64,000 nt of DNA from Blasia pusilla (taxonomy: Eukaryota > Marchantiophyta > Marchantiopsida > Blasiales): positions 31,248,001 to 31,312,000 of the forward strand of contig CM114274.1 of the NCBI GenBank assembly GCA_050084515.1, read 5' to 3'. The notes below the pieces were generated by a model. It was not told the DNA's origin, searched no databases, and saw nothing but the letters and a program-made list of their open reading frames with translations. The position numbers were made by a program, and so were the translations under genes. The stretch's first letter is position 1. Each line of letters starts with the position of its first letter. Of the stretch, positions 1 through 13,260 are shown in pieces.

Positions 1-373
1 ATTTCAGGATAATTAGGACAACCTTTTGCCGGGTTCATCTTAAGTGAGGACTTCACTCACCGGCCGAGACCTGTGAGTGACATCTATCCAGCACCGCGAA
101 GTCTCGAAGGGCATGTTCATGATGACAAAGACATGCTTCAGCATTTTGGTTTAACACCTCTGAAAACAATTTTATGCATTTTCACCAATTCCACGGCTAG
201 ATGCCTGCTGTCGATTTGGTGTTGACAATTCGGGTTCTTGTTGCTGTCGAAGGCACAATGCAAGTGCACAGGATCAAGCTGCAGTATGCTATCTCGCTTC
301 CATATTTTGAATAAGTTCCTTCACCGTGTACTGCTAGGGAATCCGTACTCTTAGAATTTCCAAGTCTGCAACC
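1..373. other. Non-coding upstream region of the first gene
   Basis: I see no coding exon or recognisable element in this stretch. It lies directly upstream of the ATG at 374 and probably holds the promoter and 5' untranslated region of that gene. No convincing TATA box stands out by eye. Confidence 0.4.
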
Positions 374-1878
374 ATGTCGAAACTTCCTCCACCCTTCAAG
401 CAGAAGGCTCAAAGTATCATGAAGTCAAATCTACCACCGGTGAAGTCTGTCGATGTTACGGTTCGCGCGGGTGCAAGCTCGGCCAGCATGATGAACAAAG
501 AGCAAATAGTGATCGATTCACATGTTTGGACAAGGAACAGTGCAGTCTATGGCTTGAAAAAAAAATCTCCCTCTGTGCTCTCCATTAAAGGTCAAAGTTT
601 TGGAGCTCCACTGAAAGGTCCTGCTTCTGCTTACTCTTCTGGCTTTGATGGAGGGCAGTTTTTGGAAGGACCACGAGAAGCTGAACAGCCTGCTGCAGAA
701 ATGACTCCAGAGAGTGAAATAGGCAGTGATGCTGGGATAGAGAATTCATTAAACTTTACAGAGGACTTCCCGCCTGCACCACCGCAAGGAGAAATGCATC
801 GGCCGTCATTATATGAGCAAGAGGACAGGATCACCTTTCCTCACGAGAGTAAAACCGGAGAGATATTGGCAAGGAAACCAAGTCTGCATATGGCGCTGGA
901 GAATCTTGGATTTTCATCTGCACCACCGGCACCACCTTCGTCCATGAGGTCCAAGAGTAAAATTGGCGCTATGATTACGGACGGTAGATCCATGAGTGCA
1001 ATGCTCAGAAGCCCACCACGAGCTTTGGACAATGAAAATGCCGAGTTGGTGCAACTCTTTGAAAATGAAGACCAGTCAGGAGTTAAGTCTGAAGATGTGA
1101 CACCTGGTGATAACGTCTTACCTGACAAGTTTTTTGTGGTGAAGCCAATGAAGGCGGAGGTAGATTACCTAGGAGAGAGCACCCAGGGTGACATGACTGT
1201 CCGACGCGAGCTTTGGGATCCATGTGGTGAGTGCCGGTACAAGAACGAGATCAATTACTGGAAAGGAACTCCCATGTGAATTTCTGTCATAGTATGGGTA
1301 TCCTTTGGTGGTTTCAGGATCTGAGTTCCAAACATTTTCACCTGGATAGTCCTATTTCTTTGGCTATTTCAATTCTGGCTCATCAGAGAGCTTTCAATCA
1401 TATAATCGGGTATATGTCAATATCATTTCCTCTAGCTCAAACTTGGGACCGAAGTTAGAGTGGACCTTTCTATGCATGGGGTTGTAATGCGAGGTGCAAT
1501 CGCTAGAAGTGATCTGTTTCTTGAGTAAAAGTTGAATTCTTCAAGTCCTTTGGTTCACTTGGTATGAAATGGCAACTGTTCAAAGTTCAAGAGGCAGACG
1601 ATAGTCACCTCAGTAAGGTGGATTGTCTCTGCAGATAATGAGGGAGTGGCAGCACAGCTTGGTGGACCCATTGAGGAGATTGCAAAGGCAGAAGCGAAAG
1701 AAGCCGAACTGCTGCTTGATAAGATGAAAATTCCTGTAAGCCTTTTGTGGGTTTAAAAACTGTTTACCACTACTTTCATCACCTCTAAAATTTGAGCAGC
1801 ATAGAAGAGAATGAATGAATGAACAGATTTTTTTTTCCACAGGGATCCCTCTGGGCCATGGGACTCGAGAGCAAATGA
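374..1878 (+). CDS. Unrecognised plant protein, three exons
   Basis: I do not recognise this protein. Three exons join in phase: 374-1226 (donor GTGAGT), 1635-1735 (donor GTAAGC) and 1843-1878, ending at TGA, for 329 residues. The start is the first ATG of a long open frame. The protein is hydrophilic, with no signal peptide or membrane segment. It has a basic N-terminus (many Lys in the first 25 residues), a Ser/Pro-rich acidic middle, two proline clusters (PPAPPQ near residue 137 and SAPPAPPSS near 185), and a short Ala/Glu/Lys helix-forming segment encoded by exon 2. The splice at 1226/1635 matters: without it the frame runs to a stop at 1277. The stop is only about 390 bases before the first supported exon of the 5'-nucleotidase gene on the same strand, so they are close tandem neighbours. 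The exon structure is well supported; the function is unknown. Confidence 0.65.
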
Positions 1879-2053
1879 GTCTGCAGTACCTGATGGAAAG
1901 ACAGGAATTATGCTTGCCTGTTTAAGAAGAAGTGGGAACTTGTTGGACTTGTAGACTTAAAGTTCTCATTGGGATGGAGTTTAAATATCTTCTATCTTCA
2001 TTGGAGTGTCATATACGAATTTCAAGTTAACTTGGAGACGAGTTAAGCAGAGG

Positions 2054-2268
2054 ATGTCTACAGTAGCAGAAGTCACAAATATGTTCAACTCTTTCTCAAG
2101 TTCTACTTGTCTAAATACGTCCAATTTCTACTCAGACACTTTCCAACTCCCGGACCAGGGTCCCCTGAAGACTCTTTCTGGGCACTTTCTGAGGGTCCCC
2201 TCCATGCAGAACAAAATAACTGTTGAGGGTCTGCCTTGGTTAATTCTCTCTGTGGACTGACACTGCAG
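2054..2268 (+). other. Possible first exon and intron of the 5'-nucleotidase gene
   Basis: An ATG at 2054 opens a Ser/Thr-rich frame of about 60 codons that could encode an organellar transit peptide. It is not in the frame of the first conserved exon at 2269. The only obvious acceptor, tgcag ending at 2268, would leave very short introns with the donors I can see. The N-terminal exon is therefore unresolved; it could lie here with a non-obvious donor, or this stretch could contain a sequence error. Confidence 0.3.
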
Positions 2269-5200
2269 GCACGTTGGCCAGAAGGGAAAGCATCCAGGGG
2301 AATCTTCTGCAGCAGAACTCTTAGTTTGCGTTCTATCACTACGATTGGTTATGACATGGACTACACTCTTATTCACTATAACGTGAAGGTTTGTTCGAAG
2401 TCCCATGACTTTCTTTATTTCATCAGCATGGTAGGGGCTAGAATAAGCCAGTTTTGAGGTGACTTGTCTTTTGAGGTTGTGACTTGCACATGTTCCTCAT
2501 TCCCCTGTCACTGGGGCTTCAATATCTAGGTTTGTGCTAAAGATTTCTGTCAAATGTGTTGGAGGATCATTTGTCTTGTTTTAGCTAATTCATTCCCTGA
2601 GATGTTTTTGAATAGGAGCAGCTTGTCAAAATTCCCTTAAATCTGATCTTATGGATCTTAGGCCTGGGAAGGGAGAGCATACGACTATGGAATTGCACAA
2701 TTGAGGAGCATGGGGTACCCTGTTGATGGGCTGAAATTTGATCCTGATCTGGTAAATTCTCTGAATTCATTCTTTCCCCACATCTTTTACTGATCCATGA
2801 AGGTAGGGATCAGGTTCAACTGCCGAGTGTAATGTAAACAGATATAGAAGATTTTCTATATTCAGTTAGGTTCCTGCAGTTGTATAGTCATGAAGGAATG
2901 ATTATGATCCTAATAACCTTTTTTTCTTCATAAAATAGGAATGAACTTAATACTGATTCACCGCCTTTCCTAGGCACCCTTGTTCTTTCCTAAAGCAATC
3001 ACTAATTAGAAGTATTGAGAAAGTACAGAAGCCGTTAAAGCCGGTTTATGGAAGGTCAGTCCGTGAGAAATCCTCTTCCCCTTCGAAACCCGTCATAAGC
3101 AACCACAATTGCAACTCGTCTCTAATGTGATTTGCAGTAAATCCTACATGCTGCTCCCAGATTAAACATGCTTTGAGTGATATTCTGTCAGTGACTTTAC
3201 CAAAGTATGGTTCTCATCAAGTATGCACAATCAGAAAAGTTGTTAACATTTCCCTCGGTCTGTGCTGTAAATCCCCATGTCTTGTTTTGGTGTGTGCAGG
3301 TGATGAGAGGACTTATTATGGACAAAGAGAAGGGCAATCTTGTGAAGGCAGATCGTTTTGGCTATGTGAAAAGGGCCATGCATGGGACCAAGATGATCTC
3401 CAATCGTGCCATCAGGTTTATATGTGCATGCTGTGTAATGTACTTCTTATTATTGTCATGCTATGCCTGTCATTGGTTGCTAAGGTTATCCAATTTGCTA
3501 AGAACAGTTCATGTAATGGTTGAGTAACCTATGCAGTGAAATGTATGGACGTGAGCTGGTGGATCTGAGAAACGAGCGACGATGGGAATTTCTCAACACA
3601 CTGTTCTCTATCTCAGAGGCAGGACTGTACATGCAGGTATCTAGAGGAATACCCAATGCTACAATGATTGCATTACAAAGTGACATATATTGGATAGACA
3701 CTCCCTTTACTAGTTCTTGTTTCCAAAAAGCTTGAACCTTCATTAGTGGGAGTGTTGAAAAATCATGAAGCATGGTTCTTTGATTTTGAAAAGCAGTTGC
3801 ATATCTACCACTGGTCGGAAGCTTGTGATAAATGTACCATCATAACATTGTCCAGGACTACTAACTTGTTTTCTCAAAAATAAATCTTCTATCAGATGGT
3901 GGAAAGGCTAGATGAGGGTGCAGTACCTCCAGAGATAGGCCCCCTTGATTACGAGAGTCTTCATGGGGTACGGCCTTTAACTGACAAAGGTGTTGCATCA
4001 GATGATTATGATGCAACTCATAAGTGATTCTTAGCATGATATGGTGTGAAAGTACTTGTCAAGACAGGATGGGGAAATTATTGCGATTTTCAGACTAAAA
4101 ATCGAATCATATTCTCTGTTATGGATCGCAATAATACACTGAGTAGAAATGGCTGTCTTGTCCTTTGCTTTTGGCTCCAAATTCGTAGTTGATTGGCGTT
4201 GTGATTTTGGAAATTATCGACTGACATATTTCTGAACTTACCCTGGAAGCTGGGAGCCTCTCTTGACCCTTTATCTACGTTACCTATGATAACATCTGAG
4301 AATATCAGAGTTTATCTACAACCTGGCTCTCACAAGCACACTTACTGCAATAGCAACCACTCATATTAGTACCACTAGACACCTTGCATCACAAGACTCA
4401 CTGAACCCCTCAGTCTGTAAGCAGACGCACACTGCACTTCTGAGGTCAAAAGAACACTCCACTCAGGTAAGCTAAGCACACTCAGTGCTGCTCGATCAGC
4501 TCCTCAAGCTTAGAGAGGTGTGTAGGAAAAGGTGTGAGAGAATGTAAATTTGCAGGGCACCCTCAAGGGGTTATATACAGCCAAAAGATGAAGTTCTAGG
4601 GTTTCAGGTTTTAGGGTTCGGGCCTGCCACCCATTGTAATTCACAGAATTACTGAGGTAAATCTATGGTAACAATAAATTACTATTTACTGTGGTTAAAC
4701 ACTAAGTTACCATAGTAATTCACTAAGTTACTATTCACTGTAGTAAATTCCTTGTTACCATGTTCTTACAACACAACACACTTCAATCGCACTTCCTCAT
4801 TGAAAGACAGAATACTTTACATCACATGTAGCGCACCTCTGAAGCAGTAAGTTTCAGAATATGGTCTCCACTGTCACACTATCAGGTTGTCTTAGACTTG
4901 ATTACGTGGGTGTCTTATCCCTTGTCTTCTACTCCACAGCCAGAAAGAAATTTGTCCACACCAGGAATACAAGATAACAACAAACCAGTTACCACTATCG
5001 AGCGTCCATTCTAGTCTTGTACTCACTCTCTTCACTACACCCAACTCTCTACACCCATTGCATGGAGGAAACCATGAAAATGTCTGACCTCTCTCTTTTG
5101 ACGGTATATCCTGAGAAGGCAGAACTGAAGAACTATTTGCGGGGAACCCCTTGCTTGGGAACCCGGCTCAAGTTCAAGTTCAGAACAGGGGCAATCCCAT

Positions 5201-8200
5201 TGAACCATAACAAAAGCCTTGTTAGTTGTGTTCCTTGTGTGACGATGGGGATGAAACCTCTAGTCATTACTTGGTCTCCTGCGCAAAATTCACAACACAC
5301 AGAGCAAGAGCATATGCTGATATTGCTAAGCTGGTAACACCAGAATTGTTCAACACATTCAGTAGCCTTGATTCTTTGCCCAAAGCTGCTGCACTTGTAA
5401 GTAATGTCTATTGGGGATCCCAATCAGGTAAAGTAGATGGTGTGGTGAAGAGTTTCTTGGTTGACACTTGGAAGCTCGGCACAAACACATTGTTTGGTCA
5501 GCATTCACACTATATGAGAGTGTCTCCCTCCTCTCATATGGTACCTTCTTCACTTGCTTCTCTCTCTACACCCATCCCAGTCTCAAGCACCGTCCAACCA
5601 GGGCGTGGGGTCTATGGTGGCAAGGCTACGACAGGCACTACTTAATGAGTACAGTCTCTACACCCATCCCAGTCTCAAGCACCGTCCAACCAGGGCGCGG
5701 GGTCTATGGTCGCAAGGCTACAACAGACACTACTTAATGAGCACAGTCTCTTCACTACATGGATCACTCTGTGGGAGGGTGAGGACACGAAAATAGTGCT
5801 ACAAGAACTCTGGAATACTGTTAACATGAAGATGAATTCTTTTGAAGAAGAAGCACTAAATACAACAGTCTGTTTTAGAGGATTCCCTAGAAATCCCTAG
5901 ATTTACTACGCTGGTCCTGGTCCGTGCTTAGATAAGGATGGATAACGGTTAAACACATTAACCCTAAAATCAAATGTAACCCTTGGTTAGATAGCATTCA
6001 CTAAGGTTTGACTGTTCAGGAGTTATAGTAATTTACTATCAGTATCACTGTACCCTGATTTGCCTGTGTCATTTATATACTTTTCTGCTGATCTTGAAGG
6101 TGGTCTCAAAAGCTCTTTTCAAAGCTCATGTGGAAGGAAGACTGAAGGTAAAGAGGCAATGACTGGAAAGTTTTAGAATTCAAACGTATCTTTTAAATTC
6201 TCTATGTAGCAGTTTGTAGTAATTTGCCCCCGAGTATCAACATATATAACTTATTTTGACACCCTAAATTGTTTCATTGCAGGATGAGATTATCAGTAAA
6301 CCTGAGAATTTTGTTGAGCTTGATGCTGAACTGCCCTTGGCACTAATGGACCAGAAAGAAGTAAGTATCGGTACCTTCTTAGGAGGGTCTTTGAATACCC
6401 TCATCATTTGCCGATCAGTCGTAAAAATTTCATCTCCTCCTAATAACTTTGATGATCGACCAAATTCCCGTGTTATTGCACCTCAATACTATTTGCTTGT
6501 TGGACCACTAAACATTATTTTACAGAAGATTGGTTTTGTGCATGCAGGCTGGCAAAAAACTGCTATTGATCACCAACTCAGACTATCACTATACAAACAA
6601 CATGATGATGTATGCATTTAACCAGTTTCTTCCAGAGGGCACAACCTGGCGAGACCTCTTTGATATGGTAGGATTCCAACCTATGCCTGAAAATGTATGA
6701 AGAAGAGGTAACTGACGAGGGCCTCAATCCTCAATCCTCAATCCTCAGTCAAGCTCATTCTTTGTCCTCCATTTTTGCAAGGATGGTAGGTTTGCACAGA
6801 GCTTTTTAAGAAGACATTCTGATTTGGGCTCATTGGGAAGCAGGTCATTGTGTCGGCCAAAAAGCCTGAATTCTTCACACTTTCACACCCCCTTTATGAA
6901 ATTGTAACAGAAGATGGTCTTATGCGACCTGCATTCAAGGCCAAACCAGGTACTAGCCCTGTTCTCTGTTCTACGTCTGCAGTCATGTGGTGGCATTTCA
7001 AAGAAGTCGATCGTGAACTATGAAGCAGACTCTCTTGAATTAGTAGTTGATCTCTGCCGTGAAATGGTTTGGCACAGATTCATCAAAGGGGAAGATTGTA
7101 CGCATGACTTAGCGGGAGCGCTTGTGCTGAAGAGCAGTGTTAACTGCAGATATTAGACGTTCCTAGAGTTTAGCATTAGAAAGACGTTATTCTCTGGAAG
7201 TTGGTCAACACAGTCATGTTATGCCACCAAAAAAAAGGTGTGTTCTTTTATCAGACTCTGTCTCCTACTACATGGCAATAAGACAGAATGACGTGGTATG
7301 GCTGGTGGCAGGTGGTCTTTACTGTGGTGGTAGTGCACTTATGGTGGAGATGGCTCTTGGAGTTCATGGTGATGAAACTCTGTATGTTGGAGATCACATT
7401 TATACAGATGTCAGTCAATCTAAGGTTCACTTAAGATGGAGAACTGCTCTCATCATCCGAGAACTTGAGAAAGAGGTAGATCGAGCTACAACCTTCACCT
7501 CTCTCTGAGGAAGTTTTTTGCTAGTCTCATGCCTCCTACCTTACAGACTTGAGGGTCTACAGAAAAGAAACTGTGCCAAATCTCGGGGTTAAGGTTATGT
7601 TCCTTGACCTTATAAGTCTGTTGGTGTGCCTGTATGTAATTCAGGCTGCCCTTGGCCAAGGGTACTGGAGGTCTAATTCCTTATTGGCTTTTGGTAGCAA
7701 TAGTATCTGCGTGTGCCCTCTAAATATGCTATGTGGCTGTTTTTGGCAAGCAGGTCAAAGCATTGGCATATGGACGTGATCACCGAGCAAAATTGATAGA
7801 ACTTATGAATCAGAAAGAAGTCGTTGGTGATGTATTCAACCAGCTACGACTTGCATTACAGCGTCGAACTGCTGGCCGTCCTGCACAGGTTTTCTCTTTC
7901 TTGGCAATAAATCACTACATTGTTTCATTCTCTCCCTTCCTCTCACATGGTATTTCTTGACCTCGTACCCCCTCTGGGGGCACCCATCCCAGTATTTTGC
8001 ACCTTCCAACCCTAGCACAGATCTGATCACAAGGCTATAACAGGCCCTACTTAATGAGAAGAGTCTCAGAATACTATTGATATCATAAAGAGCAGCCAAA
8101 ATTGCTAAGGTGGTACCACCAGAGCTGTTCATCATGTCAGTAACCTAGATTCACCGCTGAAAGCTGATATGCATTGGGTATCCCATTCAGGTAAAGTAGA

Positions 8201-10296
8201 TAGTGTTCTGAAGAGTTTCTTAGTTGTGTCTGGAACGTCTGCACTAACACCCTGCACGGTCACACTATATGATAGAGTCTCACTCCTCTCATGTGGCACT
8301 CTCCATTTCTTCCGCATATTGTACTCATGTCCAACCAGTGCCCAAACTCTATGGTCCCAAAGCTACAACAGGCACTACTGAGTGGATTTCTTATAATATA
8401 CTGAACAACAGACAGTACTTTATTAATACGGTTCTCTCAAAATACTGGGTGACTCGCAATGTTGGATTTTTACTTTTCTGCCCCCATATTCACCAAACCC
8501 CATGAAGCATTGGCTAGATTTAAGTGTGTTTCATCTGACTGGGAGGTAGAAAAGAGGAAATTAAAAGAGAAAAGAAAAGGGAGGACAGACTGTTCCGACC
8601 TTTTAATTCAAGGATGTTGACAACAAAACCCCTCATCATTTCAAAAGTAGCTACCATGATGTCACTAAACTGGTGTTCCTTGATTTCTTCCAGGGTGGTG
8701 CCTTTAGTGTCACTAATTTCATGGCTAGCAAGAGCTAGGTTCAGGTTGCTAAATTCTAATGTTGGTGTGACATGACTTGGGAATTATCACCTGGACAAGT
8801 TGACTTTACAGGACTTCCTTGGCTGTGGTTTGTCCTGTTTGGTGGTGGGAAAGTTTGTTAATCAAAGTCCCGTGGCCCTATGAGGTCTCTGTAGACAATA
8901 TATAACTTCATGCATTCATTAAATTTTTAACCCAGGAGTATAGTCAAGTTCTGTCTCTCAAGCGTGAGTCATCTGTGCCTAGGTAGGGGATGGGATGTCA
9001 CTTCCCTGGGTTTGAGCATCTACTCTCTGATAAATATTTTCTCAATAGTGTTTACTTGACTGTAGCAACTGCTTTACACAGTTGTGATCTTCACATTTTG
9101 TGGAACCTTTTTCCAAATATTGTCTATGCCAGCCTATCAGCCAACAAACTCTCTTTCAGATTCCGGGAGCTCCTATTCTTGGTGGTTCTATTCAGGTTGT
9201 TAGGGAGGGGGTCCACGCAAATGATTGAGCCTAATGCTGGAGAATGGGTGGGGCTTTTACATTTCAGGACGATTCAACTATTGGTATATTAAACTGGGCG
9301 TGCTAAATCAAATTATGAAAGTTGATGTTTTGCAAATGGTGGAGTTCCTGAGTTGTTGGTCTGATTTTTTCCTCAATAACATCTGAACATTGGGATGTAA
9401 TATTGAGTTACAGACATTGTCAGCTTCGAGCATGGGTGGAGAGGACCTGTCAGATTTTATGCAGAAACTCCTTGTGCTAATGGGCAGGCTGGATCAAAAG
9501 ATAGCACCAATGTTGGAAGCTGATGGACAGTTCTTCAACCCACGGTAAATCATACGAAAAAGATGCAGTACTACAAAGCAGATACTCCTTCCTGTGGTTA
9601 ACAAGATGTGATTTTGATTTTTTGGCATGCCTGCTGGGTTTGGAGGAAGAAGGTGCAGTTATGTGTCGACTGGTCCAGCTTAGATCAACTTGTAATCCTT
9701 TCCATAATGTATGTGATTAGTGGGAGGCTTCAATATAGCTCTAACAGAAAGAATTGGGAATGGATTTGCAGGTGGGGTTATCTCTCAAGGGCAGGATTGT
9801 GGGATAAGAGTCACCTCACCCGACAGATTGAAAAGTAAGATCTCTCTACTTACTTTGCAATGATTGCTTCGAGTAGATAGTGCTACCTGCTCCTCAAGAT
9901 GTTCAGAGGTCTAGTAGATTCTCGTTATGCTTGTCTTTCAACTCACTTGATGATTGTAACGGAAACATTGTGAAGTCAGAAGATTAGTGATGCTCTGCTG
10001 TAGCTGCGGATATTCTCGTGTTCTGGAATAATTTGTGTCTCCGATGATTGCTGCTTGGCCATGGTTAACTGTCACTTGTAAGCCTGTCTTACTGCTGTCA
10101 CCGCACTTGCCTGCAAGATCATTCTCATGCACTATATTCACGCAGTTTAAGATCTCTAACAATTGGCTTCTGCATATACAGATACGCGGATATCTACACC
10201 TCAAGAGTATCCAACTTCTTAAGATACACTCCTTTCATGTATTTTAGATCCCAATCTCAGGTATTGTGTGATGCTCATTGGAGGGCGGGTAGATAG
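2269..10296 (+). CDS. HAD-superfamily 5'-nucleotidase (cytosolic purine/NT5DC-like, subfamily IG)
   Basis: The gene encodes a phosphohydrolase of the HAD 5'-nucleotidase family that removes phosphate from nucleoside monophosphates. Fourteen exons are supported: 2269-2388, 2662-2751, 3300-3415, 3537-3636, 3896-3967, 6100-6147, 6283-6360, 6548-6667, 6844-6949, 7312-7475, 7754-7888, 9414-9544, 9772-9834 and 10182-10260. Together they give exactly 474 codons with no stop. The HAD motif I DMDYTL is at 2353-2370 and holds the nucleophile Asp. Motif II is LLITNSDY in the exon at 6548, and the acidic motif GDHIYTDV is in the exon at 7312. Order and spacing match the plant proteins related to Arabidopsis At2g23890/At5g48960 (from memory). 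Reading on from 10260 gives a stop at 10294-10296; a further 3' exon is possible. Introns 3968-6099 and 7889-9413 are enlarged by LINE fragments. The N-terminus is unresolved. Family assignment is sure; the exact substrate is not. Confidence 0.9.
4600..4775. repeat. AT-rich short internal repeats in an intron
   Basis: Within the large intron of the 5'-nucleotidase gene there is a run of related short units built on TTACTATT, ACTAAGTTACCAT and TTCACTGTAGTAA, partly in inverted orientation. It looks like a small decayed insertion. I cannot name the family. Confidence 0.3.
5085..5800 (+). mobile_element. 5'-truncated LINE 3' fragment with RT zinc-binding remnant
   Basis: The plus-strand translation resembles the C-terminal end of plant non-LTR retrotransposon ORF2. 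A LKFKFRTG...PLNHNK stretch is followed, after a frame change, by a Cys/His cluster beginning CSLCDDGDETSSHYLVSC (from about 5227), as in the zf-RVT region. The frame is broken, so this is a dead fragment. It contains a 92-bp tandem duplication (copies at about 5563-5654 and 5655-5746). It sits inside intron 3968-6099 of the 5'-nucleotidase gene in the same orientation as the gene. A related fragment lies in the intron at 7930-8400. Confidence 0.6.
7930..8400 (+). mobile_element. Second LINE 3' fragment, related to the one at 5.1-5.8 kb
   Basis: Two blocks match the fragment at 5.1-5.8 kb by eye. About 8090-8385 parallels 5312-5640 (shared ATTGCTAAG..GGTA..ACCAGA, CAGGTAAAGTAGAT and CACACTATATGA stretches). 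About 7930-8070 repeats its distal end (CACCCATCCCAG, CAGG..CTACTTAATGAG). There is no open frame. It lies in intron 7889-9413 of the 5'-nucleotidase gene, in the gene's orientation. Confidence 0.5.
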
Positions 10297-13260
10297 AGGT
10301 TGCTCTACTGATTGACTTCTTACTTCACTTCTTCTGGAACTATTAGAGTCCAAGAGGAACATACTAACGGATTCTTTCATGAGTTCTTTCATGAAAGGTG
10401 ACTTTTAGCTCCATTAGGATATAATTCCAAAAGATAGGGTTTCATGTTCAGTCTTCACTTCTCCTTGCATTGGCTAAACTATCTCTGATCTATCCTGATG
10501 AAGCACTTCGCTAAAAGTCCCAAAAAAACTCAGGGAAAAATGAAAACCAATCACTGTTCAGTCTAGAGATGAGCAAATCTTATTTAAATACATCTAATAT
10601 CGGAACTATGTCAAGGAGATAAGTTGTTATCAGATAGAATAGTGTATTGGAATATCATAGTACAATCATTTTGACGTAATGGAAACCGCTTTACAGTTGC
10701 CACATGTGTTTCTGGGTGGCACTGGATGAGAGATGGATTCAAATTGGTTTCTCATGAAGTTCAGGTGGCCACATCTGCTGGTGGTTTTCAGTTTGGTGTC
10801 TCAAACCTGAGTTGCCTGATTCCTTTCTAGTAATCTTCTACTTGCAACCACAGTAGATGGTTGTCAATGCAACAAGATTTAGATGGTTTATGAAGATACC
10901 ATTTACCACCCTCAAAATTTTACTTGACCGTTTTCTAGGAAACACTCCCACTGTGCAAGAAAAGCTTCAGAACGTTTCAAGACAAAGTATCCCTTAACAG
11001 TGTGCTCCTTAAAACATCTACCTCGGATGCATGTCAGAAGTGAAAAGAAATTTAATTTTGAGGCCGCTTGAGCAAGTTCAATTAAACAAATAATTGTCAA
11101 TGTAGTTACTTTCACTATATCTGTACCGATTGACTTGATGATGCTTGCCATCTGACAATTCGAGTTTGTTGGATACGCAGACTTTGGCACACGACTGCGA
11201 TTCTCATGGTGTTGATTACAGTCTTGAGGTCAGCACACTTGAACCGGTTTTTGACAAGCAAGAATTGTTTAGGCACAAGTGACTACAACCCAAGTCCACA
11301 GAAAGTTCAATCCGTTAACTTTCAATTTTTGGGAACTCAACTCCAACTATTAACATGTGCTAAACGCTGATGTGATAGTTGCATAATTTTGACGATGATA
11401 ACCTGTACCATTCCGTCTCAAAAGGCACAAATTAGTATTCTCTTTGAGATGCTTAGGACCAGGTTGGCTTCTTGCCTGTGATTTTTAGCCGGGATCTTGA
11501 CTGGTTTGATGATGTCCAGTCTAATTGTGGAGACTTTATGTAACTCACTTTGTAAAGTCTCCTGAGCTCACATACAAGTAGAGTTTTTTTTTTTTTGGTG
11601 GGGAGGGTAAGGGGTCTTTTAGAGTTAGTCTTGCCTTTGGTATATTCACATGACTGTGTTGGTTGACTGGCAAACAATAGGAAAGAGCTCCATTGAAGTA
11701 TAGTGGATCAATCTGACCTCTCTGAGATTTGACTAATTCCTCATTTGTAGGCCACAAATTGATCCTCTAACCATCAAGAAATGTGCCTGAGGCACTACGA
11801 CACTCGTCAGTTGAACAACTCAACTGACTCTCTCATCCACTTCAAAGTTTTTGATGCTGTGTACTTTTATCAATGGCTTGGATTAGGTAGCCACAAAAGT
11901 TAGTGATATTTGGTTTGAAGTCACTATTGTGTGTGCCTACCCTTCCATGGTGATGTCTGGAGACCAATACTTGAAAAGGCAATGAAGTGCAAGCTTTCTG
12001 TTGGAGTTTTATATATCGAGCTTCCTGCAGGTTTCTAAAGTTACTCTGCCTCTGCTGTCCCTCGAATCATGAACATGTAAATCAACACAGTCTCAGATCC
12101 TTCATGACCTCAACTCGGGATAGGAATAATTGCATCGGTGAATCCTAGGCACTTTGATAGTGTGAGGAGAGCCTTACCCTTCCCACTTACTGTCATTGGG
12201 CATATGGATGTGATCTGGCGGAGTGTTGACATTAAGATTTGTGAGGCTCCATTTACCACACTAAATTGCAACCATTCATATTTGATCTCAATTCCATGCA
12301 GAAGTTGCGATTTGTTTACTCGTCATGAAGAAGATATCTAGTAGGTATTGTGGGCAACTTGGGGACAGGGATGCCAAAATTTTTTCAATTAGGAAAAAGA
12401 AAATGAGCATGTGAGCATATTCTTTCAACGATATACAATCTTGACTATCTGATCAATCTATTCTTCTTATTGACCTGACTACAAAATCAACATCATGTTC
12501 CAAATGGTAAAGGGAATTATTCAACCTAGTTACTACCTCCTTTTCCCACTCATGCTAACAATGTTGATTTGCCCTACAATAGTAACATATTACCCATGTA
12601 TGATTTCAACCTGTTTTAGCAAGGGCCTCCACTAGTTATACTATAGTCCCATGGTGGAAGTCTTGTGACTTGTGACAAGCCATTTATAAAGATGTAGGGT
12701 GCCTATGGAGGTGTGCAATACCCTTACTACCTCCATTAATGAATGGGATGTTTGTGGGAAGGGTAGGATGTAAAAGGACCCTAAACTTTGTGCCCTCTCC
12801 TTTATTAGTTTCTACGTAATTTTGTGACCATCCATAGGGACTGGTAAACAAACTTTTAGTTACCTAACTTAGACTAGTTTTGGATAAGTACAACCCCAAA
12901 TTCATACTTTTTTGGTGAAGGAAGGCTTCTATCACATCTTAGTTAGTTGACAGATAGCGATCCAGCTCGTTAATGGTGCCCTAGGCTTTTCCAGGGAGTT
13001 GAGCCACTGTAGCACCTCTTCTTTGCTCCTGATTTTGGGTTTGGGATAGATCGCTCCTTTTACATTACGTTTCTTAGGTTGAGGATGGCCTTTTTCCACT
13101 TCAGTCTTCACTCATAACTTATGGAGACTTCCTTCTAGTTGAGGCTAGAGCCGTTCTTCCCACTTTATCCCACTTTATCCCATTCATCTTTAGTTATTTC
13201 CGGGAAGTTTGGATTCCAATCTTCTTTAATGGAAGCTTAGAGGCAGCGTTCAGAGGTATC
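10297..13260. other. Intergenic region, no gene recognised
   Basis: I found no conserved coding exon, RNA gene or named repeat here. The open frames are short and unlike any protein I know. A homopolymer T run at about 11586-11597 is the only simple-sequence feature. The first few hundred bases probably include the 3' untranslated region of the nucleotidase gene. Confidence 0.4.
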
